Position numbers and translations under genes: made by a program. From Enterobacter chengduensis (GTDB lineage Bacteria > Pseudomonadota > Gammaproteobacteria > Enterobacterales > Enterobacteriaceae): a stretch of 64,000 nucleotides of DNA. Position 1 is the first letter of the stretch. Every line of letters begins with the position of its first letter. Shown here piece after piece: positions 25,110 through 38,821 of the stretch. The DNA lies in the NCBI RefSeq assembly GCF_001984825.2, contig NZ_CP043318.1, positions 992,001-1,056,000 of the forward strand, read 5' to 3'. The notes beneath the pieces were generated by a model that was not told the DNA's origin, did no database searches, and saw only the letters and a program-made list of their open reading frames with translations.

Positions 25110-25808
25110 GTGAAAAAAGCATTATTATCAGCGCTGGCAGTGAGTACGCTGTTTGCGCTTTTCGGGTGTAACAATCGTTCCGAAACGCAGGTTTTGCAAC
25201 CCACGCAAACGGAAGAACTCAAACCGATGCAGCAAAGCTGGCGCGGCGTATTGCCGTGTGCGGACTGCGAAGGCATTGAAACGTCTCTGTTCCTGCAAAA
25301 AGACGGCACCTGGGTGATGAACCAGCGCTATCAGGGCGCTAAAGAGCCGTCTTCTTTTGCGACTTATGGCACATGGGCGCGTACGGCCGAGAAGCTGGTA
25401 TTGACGGATACCACGGGCGATAAAACGTATTTCCGCGCTAAGGGCGAGGGGATGGAGATGCTCGATCGCGAAGGCAATCCGATTGAATCCCAGTTCAACT
25501 ACACGCTGGCACCGGTGAAAGCGGCCCTGCCTGCCACGCCAATGGCGATGCGGGGGATGTACTTCTATATGGCGGATGCGGCGATCTTTACCGACTGCGC
25601 CACCGGCAGGAAGGTCAGCGTGGCAAACAATGCGCAGCTTGAACGTGATTACGCGGTGGCACGCGGTAATGACAGCAAGCCGGTATTGTTGACGGTTGAC
25701 GGTCACTTTACGCTGGAGCCAAACCCGGACAGCGGGGAGATGGTGAAGACGCTGGTGGCGGACAAAGACGCGAAGTTTATTGCGGGCAAAGACTGTAACA
25801 GCAAATAA
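25110..25808 (+). CDS. nlpE: Outer membrane lipoprotein NlpE (envelope stress and copper sensor)
   Basis: NlpE (CutF) activates the Cpx envelope stress pathway on surface contact or when its trafficking or disulfides fail. The 232-residue product (236 in E. coli) has a lipoprotein signal peptide with the lipid-attached Cys20 in LFGC and the redox-type CADC motif at 50-53 in the N-terminal barrel. A C-terminal OB-like domain carries two further Cys (TDCATG and KDCNSK). It converges on proS across a bidirectional terminator. Confidence 0.93.
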   Translation: MKKALLSALAVSTLFALFGCNNRSETQVLQPTQTEELKPMQQSWRGVLPCADCEGIETSLFLQKDGTWVMNQRYQGAKEPSSFATYGTWARTAEKLVLTDTTGDKTYFRAKGEGMEMLDREGNPIESQFNYTLAPVKAALPATPMAMRGMYFYMADAAIFTDCATGRKVSVANNAQLERDYAVARGNDSKPVLLTVDGHFTLEPNPDSGEMVKTLVADKDAKFIAGKDCNSK

Positions 25809-25825
25809 GCTGACGTAGCGCCATT

Positions 25826-25853
25826 AAAAAACCCCGCCTGAGCGGGGTTTTTT
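25826..25853. terminator. Bidirectional terminator between nlpE and proS
   Basis: CCCCGC (25832-25837) pairs with GCGGGG (25842-25847) around CTGA. The stem is flanked by an A-run on the left and TTTTTT on the right, so it works for nlpE (+) and for proS (-). Confidence 0.93.
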
Positions 25854-25855
25854 GT

Positions 25856-27574
25856 TTAGCCTTTGATGGCTTTCACCAGGTAATCAAGAATGTCGCCGGT
25901 CTTGATCATCTGTTTTTCGCCGCTGCGACGGTATTTGTATTCAATCTCATCGCTGTCGAGGTTGCGGTCGCCGATGACGACGGTGTGCGGAATACCGATC
26001 AGTTCCATATCGGCAAACATCACGCCTGGACGCTCTTTACGGTCATCCATCAGCACTTCGATACCCTGAGCGCGCAGCTCGGCATACAGCTTCTCGGCCA
26101 GCTCCTGCACGCGGTAAGACTTGTGCATGTTCATTGGCAGAATAGCGACCTGGAACGGCGCGATGTTGTCCGGCCAGACGATGCCGCGCTCGTCGTAGTT
26201 CTGCTCGATCGCCGCAGCCACCACGCGCGTCACCCCGATACCGTAGCAGCCCATGGTCAGGATCTGGTTACGGCCATCTTCACCCTGAACGGCGGCGTTC
26301 AGCGCGCGCGAGTATTTATCGCCCAGCTGGAAGATGTGACCCACTTCGATGCCGCGCTTAATCATCAGGGTACCCTGACCGTCCGGGCTTGGATCGCCTG
26401 CGACCACGTTACGGATGTCAGCCACTTCCGGCGTCGCCACGTCGCGATCCCAGTTGATGCCGAAATAGTGTTTACCGTCGATGTTCGCACCGGCGGAGAA
26501 GTCGCTCATCGCGGCTACCGTGCGGTCAATAACAACAGGCACCGGCAGATTGACTGGACCCAGTGAACCTGGACCCGCATTGACCACGGCACGGATTTCC
26601 GCTTCCGTGGCGAAGGTCAGCGGGCTTGCGACCTGCGGAAGCTTCTCGGCTTTCACTTCGTTCAGCTCGTGATCGCCACGCACCAGCAGGGCAACCAGCG
26701 GGAAAGCGCTCCCTTCGGTGGATTTCACCAGCAGCGTCTTAACGGTTTTTTCGATCGGCAGATTGAACTGCTCAACCAGCTCGGCGATGGTTTTGGCGTT
26801 TGGCGTATCAACCAGCGTCATCTCTTGCGTTGCCGCGCCGCGTGGTTCTTTTGGTGCCAGCGCTTCTGCAAATTCGATATTCGCCGCGTAGTCTGAAGAG
26901 TCAGAGAAGATCACATCGTCTTCACCGCTCTGCGCCAGCACCTGGAACTCATGGGAGGCGCTACCGCCGATAGAGCCGGTATCAGCCTGCACGGCGCGGA
27001 AATCCAGACCCATGCGGGAGAAGATTTTGCTGTAGGCCGCGTACATGGCGTCGTAAGTCTCTTGCAGGGATTCCTGAGAAGTATGGAAAGAGTAGGCGTC
27101 TTTCATCAGGAATTCGCGAGAGCGCATGACGCCGAAACGCGGGCGAACTTCGTCACGGAACTTGGTCTGGATCTGGAAGAAGTTCAGCGGCAGCTGTTTG
27201 TAAGAGCTCAGCTCATTACGAATCAGGTCGGTAATGACTTCTTCATGCGTTGGGCCGAGAACGAACGGACGCTCGCCGCGATCGACGAAACGCAGCAGTT
27301 CTGGGCCATATTGCTCCCAACGGCCGCTCTCCTGCCACAGGTCAGCGGGCTGAACCACAGGCATAGACACCTCGATAGCACCGGCGTTGTTCATCTCTTC
27401 ACGCACGATGTTTTCGACTTTTTTCAGGACGCGAACGCCGGTCGGCAGCCAGGTATATAACCCGGAGGCCAGCTTGCGGATCATCCCGGCGCGCAGCATC
27501 AGCTGATGGCTGATCACTTCGGCGTCGGCAGGCGTCTCCTTCAGAGTGGAGAGCAGATATTGGCTAGTACGCAT
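25856..27574 (-). CDS. proS: Prolyl-tRNA synthetase
   Basis: ProRS charges tRNA-Pro and edits mischarged Ala-tRNA-Pro. The 572-residue product starts at the ATG at 27574 ([13 protein letters not shown]), matching E. coli; the frame extends 18 codons further upstream without family support. It has the class II catalytic core with motif 2 around [21 protein letters not shown], a bacterial editing insertion (about 220-400) including GDHELNEVK, and the motif 3 region [17 protein letters not shown], then an anticodon-binding domain. Confidence 0.97.
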   Translation of the reverse strand: MRTSQYLLSTLKETPADAEVISHQLMLRAGMIRKLASGLYTWLPTGVRVLKKVENIVREEMNNAGAIEVSMPVVQPADLWQESGRWEQYGPELLRFVDRGERPFVLGPTHEEVITDLIRNELSSYKQLPLNFFQIQTKFRDEVRPRFGVMRSREFLMKDAYSFHTSQESLQETYDAMYAAYSKIFSRMGLDFRAVQADTGSIGGSASHEFQVLAQSGEDDVIFSDSSDYAANIEFAEALAPKEPRGAATQEMTLVDTPNAKTIAELVEQFNLPIEKTVKTLLVKSTEGSAFPLVALLVRGDHELNEVKAEKLPQVASPLTFATEAEIRAVVNAGPGSLGPVNLPVPVVIDRTVAAMSDFSAGANIDGKHYFGINWDRDVATPEVADIRNVVAGDPSPDGQGTLMIKRGIEVGHIFQLGDKYSRALNAAVQGEDGRNQILTMGCYGIGVTRVVAAAIEQNYDERGIVWPDNIAPFQVAILPMNMHKSYRVQELAEKLYAELRAQGIEVLMDDRKERPGVMFADMELIGIPHTVVIGDRNLDSDEIEYKYRRSGEKQMIKTGDILDYLVKAIKG

Positions 27575-27686
27575 GTTGTTACGGTTCCATTTCGACGATT
27601 GGAACAGGCTGAAACGCCAGCCTGACACAAAAAAAGTGGTTTAGTTTACCAGTGTGGCAAAGATGCCAAAAGAGAGGAGAACAAAA

Positions 27687-28394
27687 TTACCTGGGTTCAA
27701 GGGCAAACACTTCAAAACCTGCCCCGGTAACGCGCCAGCGAACGTTAAAATCCAGCAGCCATACGGCGTACGTTTTTCCTGCTTCCTCTTCTTTACGGTA
27801 GGCCGGACGCGGATCCTGTGCCAGAACCTCGGTGATGAAATCCCGTAAGCGAGGATAGCGCTTCTCCAGTTGGCCAAGCTGCGCGGTTATCTCAGGCGTA
27901 AAATAGACAGGCATGTTAGCCTGCGGTGCGTCCTGAGCATAGCTGGCACGCGCGTCCGGAAGCGCTTCGGCGAAGGGCAAATAGGGTTTGATGTCGATAA
28001 CCGGCGTGCCGTCGACCAGGTCCAGACTGCCTAACTCCAGTATCACCTGCTCTTTCTGGCAGCGTATGCCTTTCAGTTCAACCAGCGACATGCCAACCGG
28101 GTTTGGACGGAAGGTTGAGCGCGTCGCAAACACGCCCATTCTCGCATTGCCGCCAAGACGAGGAGGACGCACGGTAGGACGCCAGCCGCCTTCCATCGTC
28201 TGATGAAACACGAACACCACCCATAGATGGCTGAACGCCTCAAGTCCGCGTACCGCATCGGCCTGATTGTAAGGCGCAACCAGGTGAAGCTCGCCGCCTC
28301 CGCTGGTGACCAGACCGGGCTGGCGGGGTACGGCGAACTTCTCTTTATAAGGAGAGCGGATAACGCCTATTTGCTCGAACTGAAATGCACTCAT
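27687..28394 (-). CDS. trmO: tRNA (N6-threonylcarbamoyladenosine-37) methyltransferase TrmO
   Basis: TrmO (TsaA, YaeB) uses S-adenosylmethionine to methylate N6 of t6A37 in tRNA-Thr, giving m6t6A. The 235-residue product has the typical N-terminal beta-barrel SAM-binding domain (FEQIGVIRSPYKEKFAVPRQPG; GNARMGVFATRSTFRPNP) and the C-terminal RNA-binding domain. The start at 28394 (MSAFQF) matches E. coli; a longer frame runs into rcsF. Its start overlaps the end of rcsF by 4 bases. Confidence 0.95.
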   Translation of the reverse strand: MSAFQFEQIGVIRSPYKEKFAVPRQPGLVTSGGGELHLVAPYNQADAVRGLEAFSHLWVVFVFHQTMEGGWRPTVRPPRLGGNARMGVFATRSTFRPNPVGMSLVELKGIRCQKEQVILELGSLDLVDGTPVIDIKPYLPFAEALPDARASYAQDAPQANMPVYFTPEITAQLGQLEKRYPRLRDFITEVLAQDPRPAYRKEEEAGKTYAVWLLDFNVRWRVTGAGFEVFALEPR

Positions 28395-28795
28395 TTCGCC
28401 GTAATGTTTAGCGCAGAACCGATGCAAACCGCCTGACGGTAGCAGCCCGGCGTGCCGCTGGTGACTTCACAGCTGTGCAGCAGAACCGCGTTGGCTTTCA
28501 TTTTGGCCGCGTTAATCTGCATACGTTTACGCGCCGTCGGAATATTTGGTGGCGAGTCCTGATTGGTCGCCTGACAGGATTCGCCGCTCACTTCGCCCAG
28601 CTCACGGAACGGTTTACCGACGAGTTCGTCTGCTTTCGTGATAATGCGAACCGGCGCAGGGCGAACCACTTTCGGCTTCGCAGGCTCGGTCTTTGGCGGG
28701 GTTGCCGTGCTTTGAACGGGTTCAACAGGAGATCTGCTTAGCATAGAACAGCCGCTCAGCATGAGTGCTAAAAGACAGATCGGTAAAGCACGCAT
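28391..28795 (-). CDS. rcsF: Outer membrane lipoprotein RcsF
   Basis: RcsF senses damage to lipopolysaccharide and peptidoglycan and signals through IgaA to the Rcs phosphorelay; it threads through outer membrane porins with BamA. The 134-residue product has a lipobox with Cys16 (LSGC), a Pro/Lys-rich linker (about 25-50) and a globular domain with four Cys, near 74, 109, 118 and 124, that form two disulfides. It is upstream of and overlaps trmO by 4 bases. Confidence 0.96.
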   Translation of the reverse strand: MRALPICLLALMLSGCSMLSRSPVEPVQSTATPPKTEPAKPKVVRPAPVRIITKADELVGKPFRELGEVSGESCQATNQDSPPNIPTARKRMQINAAKMKANAVLLHSCEVTSGTPGCYRQAVCIGSALNITAK

Positions 28796-28858
28796 AATAT
28801 TTCCTCAATGGATAATCAAAACGTCAGATATTGAATCAGTAGACTGCACAAATGACAA

Positions 28859-28876
28859 GACGGGCATAAGCCCGTC
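28859..28876 (-). terminator. metQ terminator
   Basis: GACGGGC (28859-28865) pairs with GCCCGTC (28870-28876) around a 4-nt loop, 25 bp after the metQ stop on the - strand. The following - strand sequence TTGTCATTTG is only moderately T-rich. Confidence 0.65.
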
Positions 28877-28901
28877 CTGATGATATTACACTGAGGTGAG
28901 A

Positions 28902-29717
28902 TTACCAGCCTTTAACAGCGCCGCCGTTAAACACCTTGTTGGCTTCCTGGTAAACTTCGTCCGACTGATAGGCCTGTACGAATTTCTTCACGTTTTCCGC
29001 GTCTTTGTTGTCTTCGCGAGTCACGATCAGGTTAACGTACGGGGAATCTTTATCTTCAACGAAGATGCCGTCTTTGGCAGGCGTCAGGCCAATCTGGCTG
29101 GCGTAGGTGGTGTTGATCACGGCCAGAGCGATTTGCGCATCGTCCAGGGAACGCGGCAGCTGCGGGGCTTCCAGCTCAACAATTTTCAGATTTTTCGGGT
29201 TTTCGGTGACGTCCAGAACGGTTGGCAGCAAGCCAACACCGTCTTTGAGTTTGATCAGGCCCACTTTCTGCAGCAGCAGCAGGGAACGACCGAGGTTGGT
29301 TGGGTCGTTAGGCACGGCAACCTGAGAGCCCGGCTGCAGTTCGTCCAGTGATTTAATTTTCTTGGAGTAACCGGCGATTGGATAAACGAAGGTGTTACCG
29401 ACGCCCACCAGTTTATAGCCGCGATCTTTGATCTGCTGGTCCAGGTATGGCTTATGCTGGAAGGCGTTAGCGTCGATATCGCCTTTGCTCAGCGCTTCGT
29501 TCGGCAGAACGTAATCGTTGAAGGTTACCAGCTCTACGTCCAGGCCATACTTCTCTTTCGCCACTTTCTGAGCGACTTCCGCAACCTGCTGTTCTGCACC
29601 CACGATTACGCCCACTTTAATGTGGTTTGGATCTTTTTCGTCCTGACCGCAACCCACCAGTGCCAGAGAGCCGATCAGCGCGCCTACTGCTGCGAAGGTC
29701 TTTAATTTAAACGCCAT
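28902..29717 (-). CDS. metQ: D/L-methionine-binding lipoprotein MetQ
   Basis: MetQ captures methionine in the periplasm and delivers it to the MetNI importer. The 271-residue product is the E. coli length, with a lipoprotein signal peptide and lipid-attached Cys23 (LVGC), then the NlpA-type two-lobed binding fold (HIKVGVIVGAEQQVAEVAQ onward). It is the last gene of metN-metI-metQ, 40 bp after metI, and is followed by a hairpin. Confidence 0.96.
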   Translation of the reverse strand: MAFKLKTFAAVGALIGSLALVGCGQDEKDPNHIKVGVIVGAEQQVAEVAQKVAKEKYGLDVELVTFNDYVLPNEALSKGDIDANAFQHKPYLDQQIKDRGYKLVGVGNTFVYPIAGYSKKIKSLDELQPGSQVAVPNDPTNLGRSLLLLQKVGLIKLKDGVGLLPTVLDVTENPKNLKIVELEAPQLPRSLDDAQIALAVINTTYASQIGLTPAKDGIFVEDKDSPYVNLIVTREDNKDAENVKKFVQAYQSDEVYQEANKVFNGGAVKGW

Positions 29718-29757
29718 GTTTTATCCTTAACTCGTAGAGTTTGTGTTGTGTGTAACG

Positions 29758-30411
29758 TTATTTGTGCGTAACGGTCCGGACGATGCGATCGCCAGAGAAC
29801 TGGATTAAGTAAACCAGAACAACCAGCAATACCAGAACGGTATTCATCACGGTAGCGTTATATCCAATATAGCCGTACTGATAACCAATCTGGCCTAAAC
29901 CGCCCGCGCCAACGGCACCACCCATTGCGGAATAACCGACCAGCGTAATGAGCGTGATGGTTGCCGCGTTCACCAGGCCTGGCAGTGCTTCCGGCAGCAG
30001 AACCTTGCGGACGATCTGCATCGGCGTTGCGCCCATCGCGCGTGAGGCTTCGATCAAACCGGTTGGGATCTCCAGCAGGGCGTTTTCCACCATACGGGCG
30101 ATAAACGGCGCTGCCCCCACGGTCAGCGGAACGATGGCCGCCTGCAGGCCGATAGACGTTCCGACGATCACGCGGGTAAACGGAATCATCCACACCAGCA
30201 GAATAATGAAGGGAATGGAACGGAAGATATTCACCAGCGCAGAGAGCGTACGGTACAGCTTCGCGTTCTCAATGATTTGACCCGGACGCGTCACGTACAG
30301 CAGTACGCCGACCGGCAGGCCAATCACAAAACCAAAGAAGCCAGAGACAAAGGTCATTGCCAGCGTTTCCCAAACGCCGCGAACCAGCAGCCACATCATC
30401 GGCTCAGACAT
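29758..30411 (-). CDS. metI: Methionine ABC transporter permease MetI
   Basis: MetI is the membrane subunit of the MetNIQ importer, a homodimer with five transmembrane helices per subunit. The 217-residue product has the EAA coupling motif in [25 protein letters not shown], which contacts MetN. Its start lies 8 bases inside the 3' end of metN, so translation is coupled. Confidence 0.96.
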   Translation of the reverse strand: MSEPMMWLLVRGVWETLAMTFVSGFFGFVIGLPVGVLLYVTRPGQIIENAKLYRTLSALVNIFRSIPFIILLVWMIPFTRVIVGTSIGLQAAIVPLTVGAAPFIARMVENALLEIPTGLIEASRAMGATPMQIVRKVLLPEALPGLVNAATITLITLVGYSAMGGAVGAGGLGQIGYQYGYIGYNATVMNTVLVLLVVLVYLIQFSGDRIVRTVTHK

Positions 30412-31435
30412 AACCCAGTACCTCTACTTTTACGTGGTGTTCTTGCAGCCAGGCAATCGCTGCCTGGGTTTCTTCTTGAGTGCCGTGCATTTCCGTCAGC
30501 ATGATGCCGAACTTCACGCCACCGGCGTAATCCATCTGCGCGCTGATAATGTTGTTGTTCACGTTAAAGCGACGCGCGGTTTCGGAAAGCAGAGGGGCAT
30601 CAACGGACTGACCGGTGAACTCCATGCGCAGCATCGGGACGCTGTCTGCCGCAGGTTCGCTTTTCAAACGCGCCAGATAATCTTCCGGAATATCCAGATG
30701 CAGCGTGGACTGGATGAACTGCTGCGCCAGCGGGGTTTTCGGATGGGAGAACACTTCGCTTACCGTGTCCTGCTCGATCAGTTCACCGTTGCTGATGACC
30801 GCCACGCAGTCGCAGATGCGTTTCACCACGTCCATCTCGTGCGTAATTAGGAGGATCGTCAGGCCCAGGCGACGGTTAATATCCTTCAGCAGTTCCAGAA
30901 TAGAACGCGTGGTGGCCGGATCCAGCGCGCTGGTGGCTTCATCGCACAGCAGCACCTTTGGATTGCTTGCCAGCGCGCGGGCAATGGCCACGCGCTGTTT
31001 TTGCCCACCGGACAGGTTTGCCGGGTAGCTGTCATGTTTGTCGCCCAGACCCACGAGGTCGAGCAGTTCGGTCACGCGACGCTTCACTTCTTCTTTCGGC
31101 GTGTTGTCCAGCTCCAGCGGCAGGGCAACGTTGCCGAACACGGTGCGAGAGGCCAGCAGGTTAAAGTGCTGGAAGATCATGCCAATCTGACGACGCGCTT
31201 TGGTGAGTTCTTTCTCTGAGAGGGCGGTAAGTTCCTGGCCGCCAACTTCTACGCTGCCCTGGGTTGGACGCTCAAGCAGGTTAACACAACGAATCAGCGT
31301 GCTTTTACCTGCACCCGATGCGCCAATGACGCCATAAATTTGACCAGCAGGAACATGCAGGCTGACGTTGTTCAGCGCCTGAATCGTTCGGTTCCCCTGC
31401 TGGAACACTTTGGTGATATTGGAAAGTTTAATCAT
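30404..31435 (-). CDS. metN: Methionine ABC transporter ATP-binding protein MetN
   Basis: MetN powers methionine uptake. The 343-residue product has Walker [10 protein letters not shown] at 38-46, the signature [15 protein letters not shown], Walker [12 protein letters not shown] and, at about 265-343, the C-terminal ACT-like domain that binds methionine and inhibits transport when the cell is replete. It is the first gene of the operon; MetJ boxes lie about 80-110 bp upstream of its start. Confidence 0.97.
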   Translation of the reverse strand: MIKLSNITKVFQQGNRTIQALNNVSLHVPAGQIYGVIGASGAGKSTLIRCVNLLERPTQGSVEVGGQELTALSEKELTKARRQIGMIFQHFNLLASRTVFGNVALPLELDNTPKEEVKRRVTELLDLVGLGDKHDSYPANLSGGQKQRVAIARALASNPKVLLCDEATSALDPATTRSILELLKDINRRLGLTILLITHEMDVVKRICDCVAVISNGELIEQDTVSEVFSHPKTPLAQQFIQSTLHLDIPEDYLARLKSEPAADSVPMLRMEFTGQSVDAPLLSETARRFNVNNNIISAQMDYAGGVKFGIMLTEMHGTQEETQAAIAWLQEHHVKVEVLGYV

Positions 31436-31511
31436 TAGATTATTTTTATCGTATGTAAGTTAGCCGTGGCATTTTCTTCTGCCAGATACGGGTGATGACC
31501 GTAAACAAAAC

Positions 31512-31543
31512 GGATGTTAAGGCATCCAGACGTCTAAATCAAT
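31512..31543 (-). promoter_or_regulatory. MetJ operator (tandem met boxes) for metNIQ
   Basis: Four adjacent 8-mers resemble the met box AGACGTCT: GGATGTTA, AGGCATCC, AGACGTCT (31528-31535, perfect) and AAATCAAT. MetJ with S-adenosylmethionine binds such tandem boxes cooperatively. The position upstream of metN, in the gap shared with divergent gmhB, fits repression of metNIQ in methionine-rich conditions. Confidence 0.75.
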
Positions 31544-31623
31544 CCAACTCTGTACGATGAGCACTTTATTGCGCTGCGATTCATGAGATACTAGTCGAAC
31601 ATGCCTTTTTCAGGAGCAAACCG

Positions 31624-32190
31624 GTGGCAAAATCAGTACCCGCAATTTTTCTCGATCGTGACGGCACTATTAATGTGGATCACGGCTATGTCCATGAGAT
31701 TGATGAGTTCGAGTTTATCGAGGGCGTAATAGATGCCATGCGCCAGCTGAAAGAGATGGGGTATGCGCTGGTGGTGGTGACAAACCAGTCCGGGATTGCA
31801 CGCGGTAAATTCACCGAAGCACAGTTCGAGACGCTGACGGAATGGATGGACTGGTCGCTGGCCGACCGCGGTGTGGATCTCGACGGCATCTACTATTGTC
31901 CGCATCACCCGCAGGGAAGCGTAGAAGAGTATCGTCAAACCTGTGACTGCCGTAAGCCGCACCCGGGAATGTTCATCTCTGCGCAGGAATTCCTGCACAT
32001 TGATATGGCGGCTTCTTATATGGTGGGCGACAAGCTGGAAGATATGCAGGCAGCTGCCGCAGCGGGTGTAGGAACCAAAATATTAGTTCGCACCGGTAAG
32101 CCAGTGACGGCAGAAGCAGAAAATGCAGCGGATTGGGTGATTAATAGTCTGGCCGATCTGCCAAAAGAGATTAAAAAGCACCAAAAATAG
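31624..32190 (+). CDS. gmhB: D-glycero-beta-D-manno-heptose-1,7-bisphosphate 7-phosphatase
   Basis: GmhB removes the 7-phosphate from heptose 1,7-bisphosphate in ADP-heptose synthesis for the LPS inner core. The 188-residue product (191 in E. coli) starts at GTG behind CAGGAGC. It has the HAD nucleophile and acid Asp11 and Asp13 in FLDRDGTIN, the structural zinc ligands in YYCPHHPQG and [10 protein letters not shown], and the [12 protein letters not shown] motif. gmhA, an earlier step of the pathway, is also in this window at 59 kb. Confidence 0.96.
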   Translation: MAKSVPAIFLDRDGTINVDHGYVHEIDEFEFIEGVIDAMRQLKEMGYALVVVTNQSGIARGKFTEAQFETLTEWMDWSLADRGVDLDGIYYCPHHPQGSVEEYRQTCDCRKPHPGMFISAQEFLHIDMAASYMVGDKLEDMQAAAAAGVGTKILVRTGKPVTAEAENAADWVINSLADLPKEIKKHQK

Positions 32191-32239
32191 CCTTTTTGGC
32201 GAAAAGATGAGCGGTTGAAAATAAAATGCATTTTTCCGC

Positions 32240-32267
32240 TTGTCATTCCTCGGCGGCCCCCTATAAT
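32240..32267 (+). promoter_or_regulatory. rRNA operon promoter P1
   Basis: TTGTCA (32240-32245) and TATAAT (32262-32267) are 16 bp apart, followed by a GC-rich discriminator (GCGCCTCC), the hallmark of stringently controlled rrn P1 promoters. The AT-rich sequence just upstream (AAAATAAAATGCATTTTT) fits an UP element. Confidence 0.9.
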
Positions 32268-32348
32268 GCGCCTCCATCGACACGGCGGACGTGAATCACT
32301 TCACAAACAACCCGGTCGGTTGAAGAGAAAAAATCCTGAAATAACGGG

Positions 32349-32376
32349 TTGACTCTGAAAGAGGAAAGCGTAATAT
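32349..32376 (+). promoter_or_regulatory. rRNA operon promoter P2
   Basis: TTGACT (32349-32354) and TAATAT (32371-32376) are 16 bp apart, 109 bp downstream of P1, as in other enterobacterial rrn operons. Confidence 0.85.
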
Positions 32377-32414
32377 ACGCCACCTCGCAACGGTGAGCGA
32401 AAGCCGCGTTGCAC

Positions 32415-32427
32415 TGCTCTTTAACAA
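32415..32427 (+). promoter_or_regulatory. boxA antitermination element in the rrn leader
   Basis: TGCTCTTTAACAA matches the rrn boxA consensus bound by NusB-S10. The rest of the leader up to 32558 holds the sequences that pair with the 3' flank of 16S to form the RNase III stem: CAGACAATCTGTGTG (32432-32446) is complementary to CACACAGATTGTCTG (34129-34143). Confidence 0.88.
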
Positions 32428-32558
32428 TTTATCAGACAATCTGTGTGGGCACTCAAAGTGACATGGATTCTTAATGTCTTCGGACAATAAATGAATACCA
32501 AGTCTCTGAGTGAACATACGTAATTCATTACGAAGTTTAATTCACGAGCATCAAACTT

Positions 32559-34100
<1,542 letters not shown>

Positions 34101-34169
34101 CCTTAAAGAACCTGCCTTTGCAGTGCTCACACAGATTGTCTGATGAAAAACAGCAGTAAAAACCTCTAC

Positions 34170-34246
<77 letters not shown>

Positions 34247-34355
34247 AATTCTCCCTGAATACTGCGTTGCGAAATAACTCACATACTGAAGTATGCTTCG
34301 TTATTCCACGCCTTGTCTCAGGAAGAATTACCGGTACAGAGGTTTGTAATACGAT

Positions 34356-34431
34356 GGGGCTATAGCTCAGCTGGGAGAGCGCCTGCTTTGCACGCAGGAG
34401 GTCTGCGGTTCGATCCCGCATAGCTCCACCA
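34356..34431 (+). tRNA. alaV: tRNA-Ala (UGC)
   Basis: A 76-nt cloverleaf with encoded CCA, starting GGGGCTATAGCTCAGC. The anticodon loop TTTGCAC gives UGC. It is 109 bp after tRNA-Ile; that spacer holds an extended hairpin. Confidence 0.98.
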
Positions 34432-34492
34432 TCTTTTACTGCGAACACAAGAAAACTTCAGAGTGAACCTGAAAAGGTGCACTGCGAAGTTT

Positions 34493-34505
34493 TGCTCTTT
34501 AAAAA
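34493..34505 (+). promoter_or_regulatory. Spacer boxA before 23S
   Basis: TGCTCTTTAAAAA after tRNA-Ala matches the second boxA found in rrn spacers, which renews the antitermination complex before 23S transcription. Confidence 0.8.
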
Positions 34506-34602
34506 TCTGGATCAAGCTGAAAATTGAAACGACACATCTTTAAGGTGTGTTCGAGTCTCTCAAATTTTCGCAATCATGAAGTGAAACATCTTCGGGTTGT
34601 GA

Positions 34603-37507
<2,905 letters not shown>

Positions 37508-37577
37508 ACAACGCCGAAGATGTTTTGGCGGTGAGACAGACAATCAGATTTCAGCTTTGATACAGATTAACAGAATT

Positions 37578-37697
37578 TGCCTGGCGGCTTTAGCGCGGTG
37601 GTCCCACCTGACCCCATGCCGAACTCAGAAGTGAAACGCCGTAGCGCCGATGGTAGTGTGGGGTCTCCCCATGTGAGAGTAGGGAACTGCCAGGCAT
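37578..37697 (+). rRNA. rrf: 5S ribosomal RNA
   Basis: 120 nt from TGCCTGGCGGC to CTGCCAGGCAT; the ends pair to form helix I. It is 70 bp after 23S. No terminator lies directly after it; transcription continues into the distal tRNA-Asp. Confidence 0.98.
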
Positions 37698-37751
37698 CAA
37701 AATTAGTAGTAAGCCGGTGCATAAATCCGGTGGTTACAAGCAGTCTTCGGT

Positions 37752-37828
37752 GGAGCGGTAGTTCAGTCGGTTAGAATACCTGCCTGTCACGCAGGGGGTC
37801 GCGGGTTCGAGTCCCGTCCGTTCCGCCA
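37752..37828 (+). tRNA. aspU: tRNA-Asp (GUC), distal gene of the rRNA operon
   Basis: A 77-nt cloverleaf with encoded CCA, starting GGAGCGGTAGTTCAGTCGG, with anticodon loop CTGTCAC (GUC). It is identical in all 77 positions to the tRNA-Asp at 47183-47259. Confidence 0.98.
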
Positions 37829-37834
37829 CTTATT

Positions 37835-37866
37835 AAAAGCCCTGAGCTAACGCTCAGGGCTTTTTT
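37835..37866 (+). terminator. rRNA operon terminator
   Basis: A perfect 13-bp stem, AAAAGCCCTGAGC (37835-37847) with GCTCAGGGCTTTT (37852-37864), around a 4-nt loop, running into a T-run. It begins 6 bp after tRNA-Asp. Confidence 0.95.
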
Positions 37867-37988
37867 CTTATCTATTGCTTAATTATTGCGAAATTAGCAA
37901 AAATCCTCTGCGTTTTGCGCTCTTTTTCTCTATAACAACGCCAGCGATAATCTTCCTCAGTTTACGAACATAATGATTGAGGAACAGT

Positions 37989-38792
37989 ATGACTCTCCCT
38001 GCATTTGGTCTGGGCACTTTCCGCCTGAAAGACGACGTTGTTATCGCATCGGTTAATACCGCACTCGAGCTTGGCTATCGCGCCGTTGATACGGCACAGA
38101 TCTATGAAAACGAAGCTGCCGTCGGACAAGCCCTTGAAGAGAGCGGTGTGTCGCGTAATGAACTGTTTATCACCACGAAAATCTGGATTGAAAACCTCAG
38201 TAAAGACAAGCTGCTCCCTAGCCTGAAAGAGAGCCTGAAAAAACTGCGTACTGACTATGTAGATCTGACGCTGATCCACTGGCCATCACCGAATGATGCC
38301 GTCTCAGTCGAAGAATACATGCAGGCGCTGCTGGAAGCGAAAAAGCAGGGCTTAACCCGTGAAATTGGTATCTCCAACTTCACCATTCCGCTGATGGAAA
38401 GAGCCATTGCCGCTGTTGGCGCAGAAAATATTGCGACCAACCAGATCGAGCTATCTCCATACCTGCAAAACCGCAAAGTCGTGGATTGGGCAAAACAGCA
38501 TGGGATCCACATCACCTCATACACGACGCTGGCCTATGGTAAGGCTCTGAAAGATGAGGTGATTACGCGCATCGCGGAGAAACATAACGCGACCGCTGCA
38601 CAGGTCATTCTGGCATGGGCAATGGGTGAAGGTTACGCGGTGATCCCATCATCCACTAAACGTGAAAACCTCGCCAGCAACCTGCTGGCAGCGGATCTTC
38701 ATCTGGATGCGGACGATAAAAGAGCGATCGCAGCGCTGGATTGCAACGATCGCCTGGTCAGCCCGGAAGGTTTAGCCCCTGACTGGGATTAA
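37989..38792 (+). CDS. dkgB: 2,5-diketo-D-gluconate reductase B / methylglyoxal reductase
   Basis: DkgB is an NADPH-dependent aldo-keto reductase that reduces 2,5-diketo-D-gluconate and methylglyoxal. The 267-residue product starts at the ATG at 37989 behind TTGAGGA; an in-frame TTG four codons upstream overlaps that ribosome-binding site and is rejected. The AKR fold shows DTAQIYENE with the catalytic Tyr, a Lys in [10 protein letters not shown], the catalytic His in IHWPSPND, and [14 protein letters not shown] for NADPH binding. Confidence 0.95.
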   Translation: MTLPAFGLGTFRLKDDVVIASVNTALELGYRAVDTAQIYENEAAVGQALEESGVSRNELFITTKIWIENLSKDKLLPSLKESLKKLRTDYVDLTLIHWPSPNDAVSVEEYMQALLEAKKQGLTREIGISNFTIPLMERAIAAVGAENIATNQIELSPYLQNRKVVDWAKQHGIHITSYTTLAYGKALKDEVITRIAEKHNATAAQVILAWAMGEGYAVIPSSTKRENLASNLLAADLHLDADDKRAIAALDCNDRLVSPEGLAPDWD

Positions 38793-38821
38793 GTTTGACC
38801 CACCCTCTGTAGTCTGAACCC

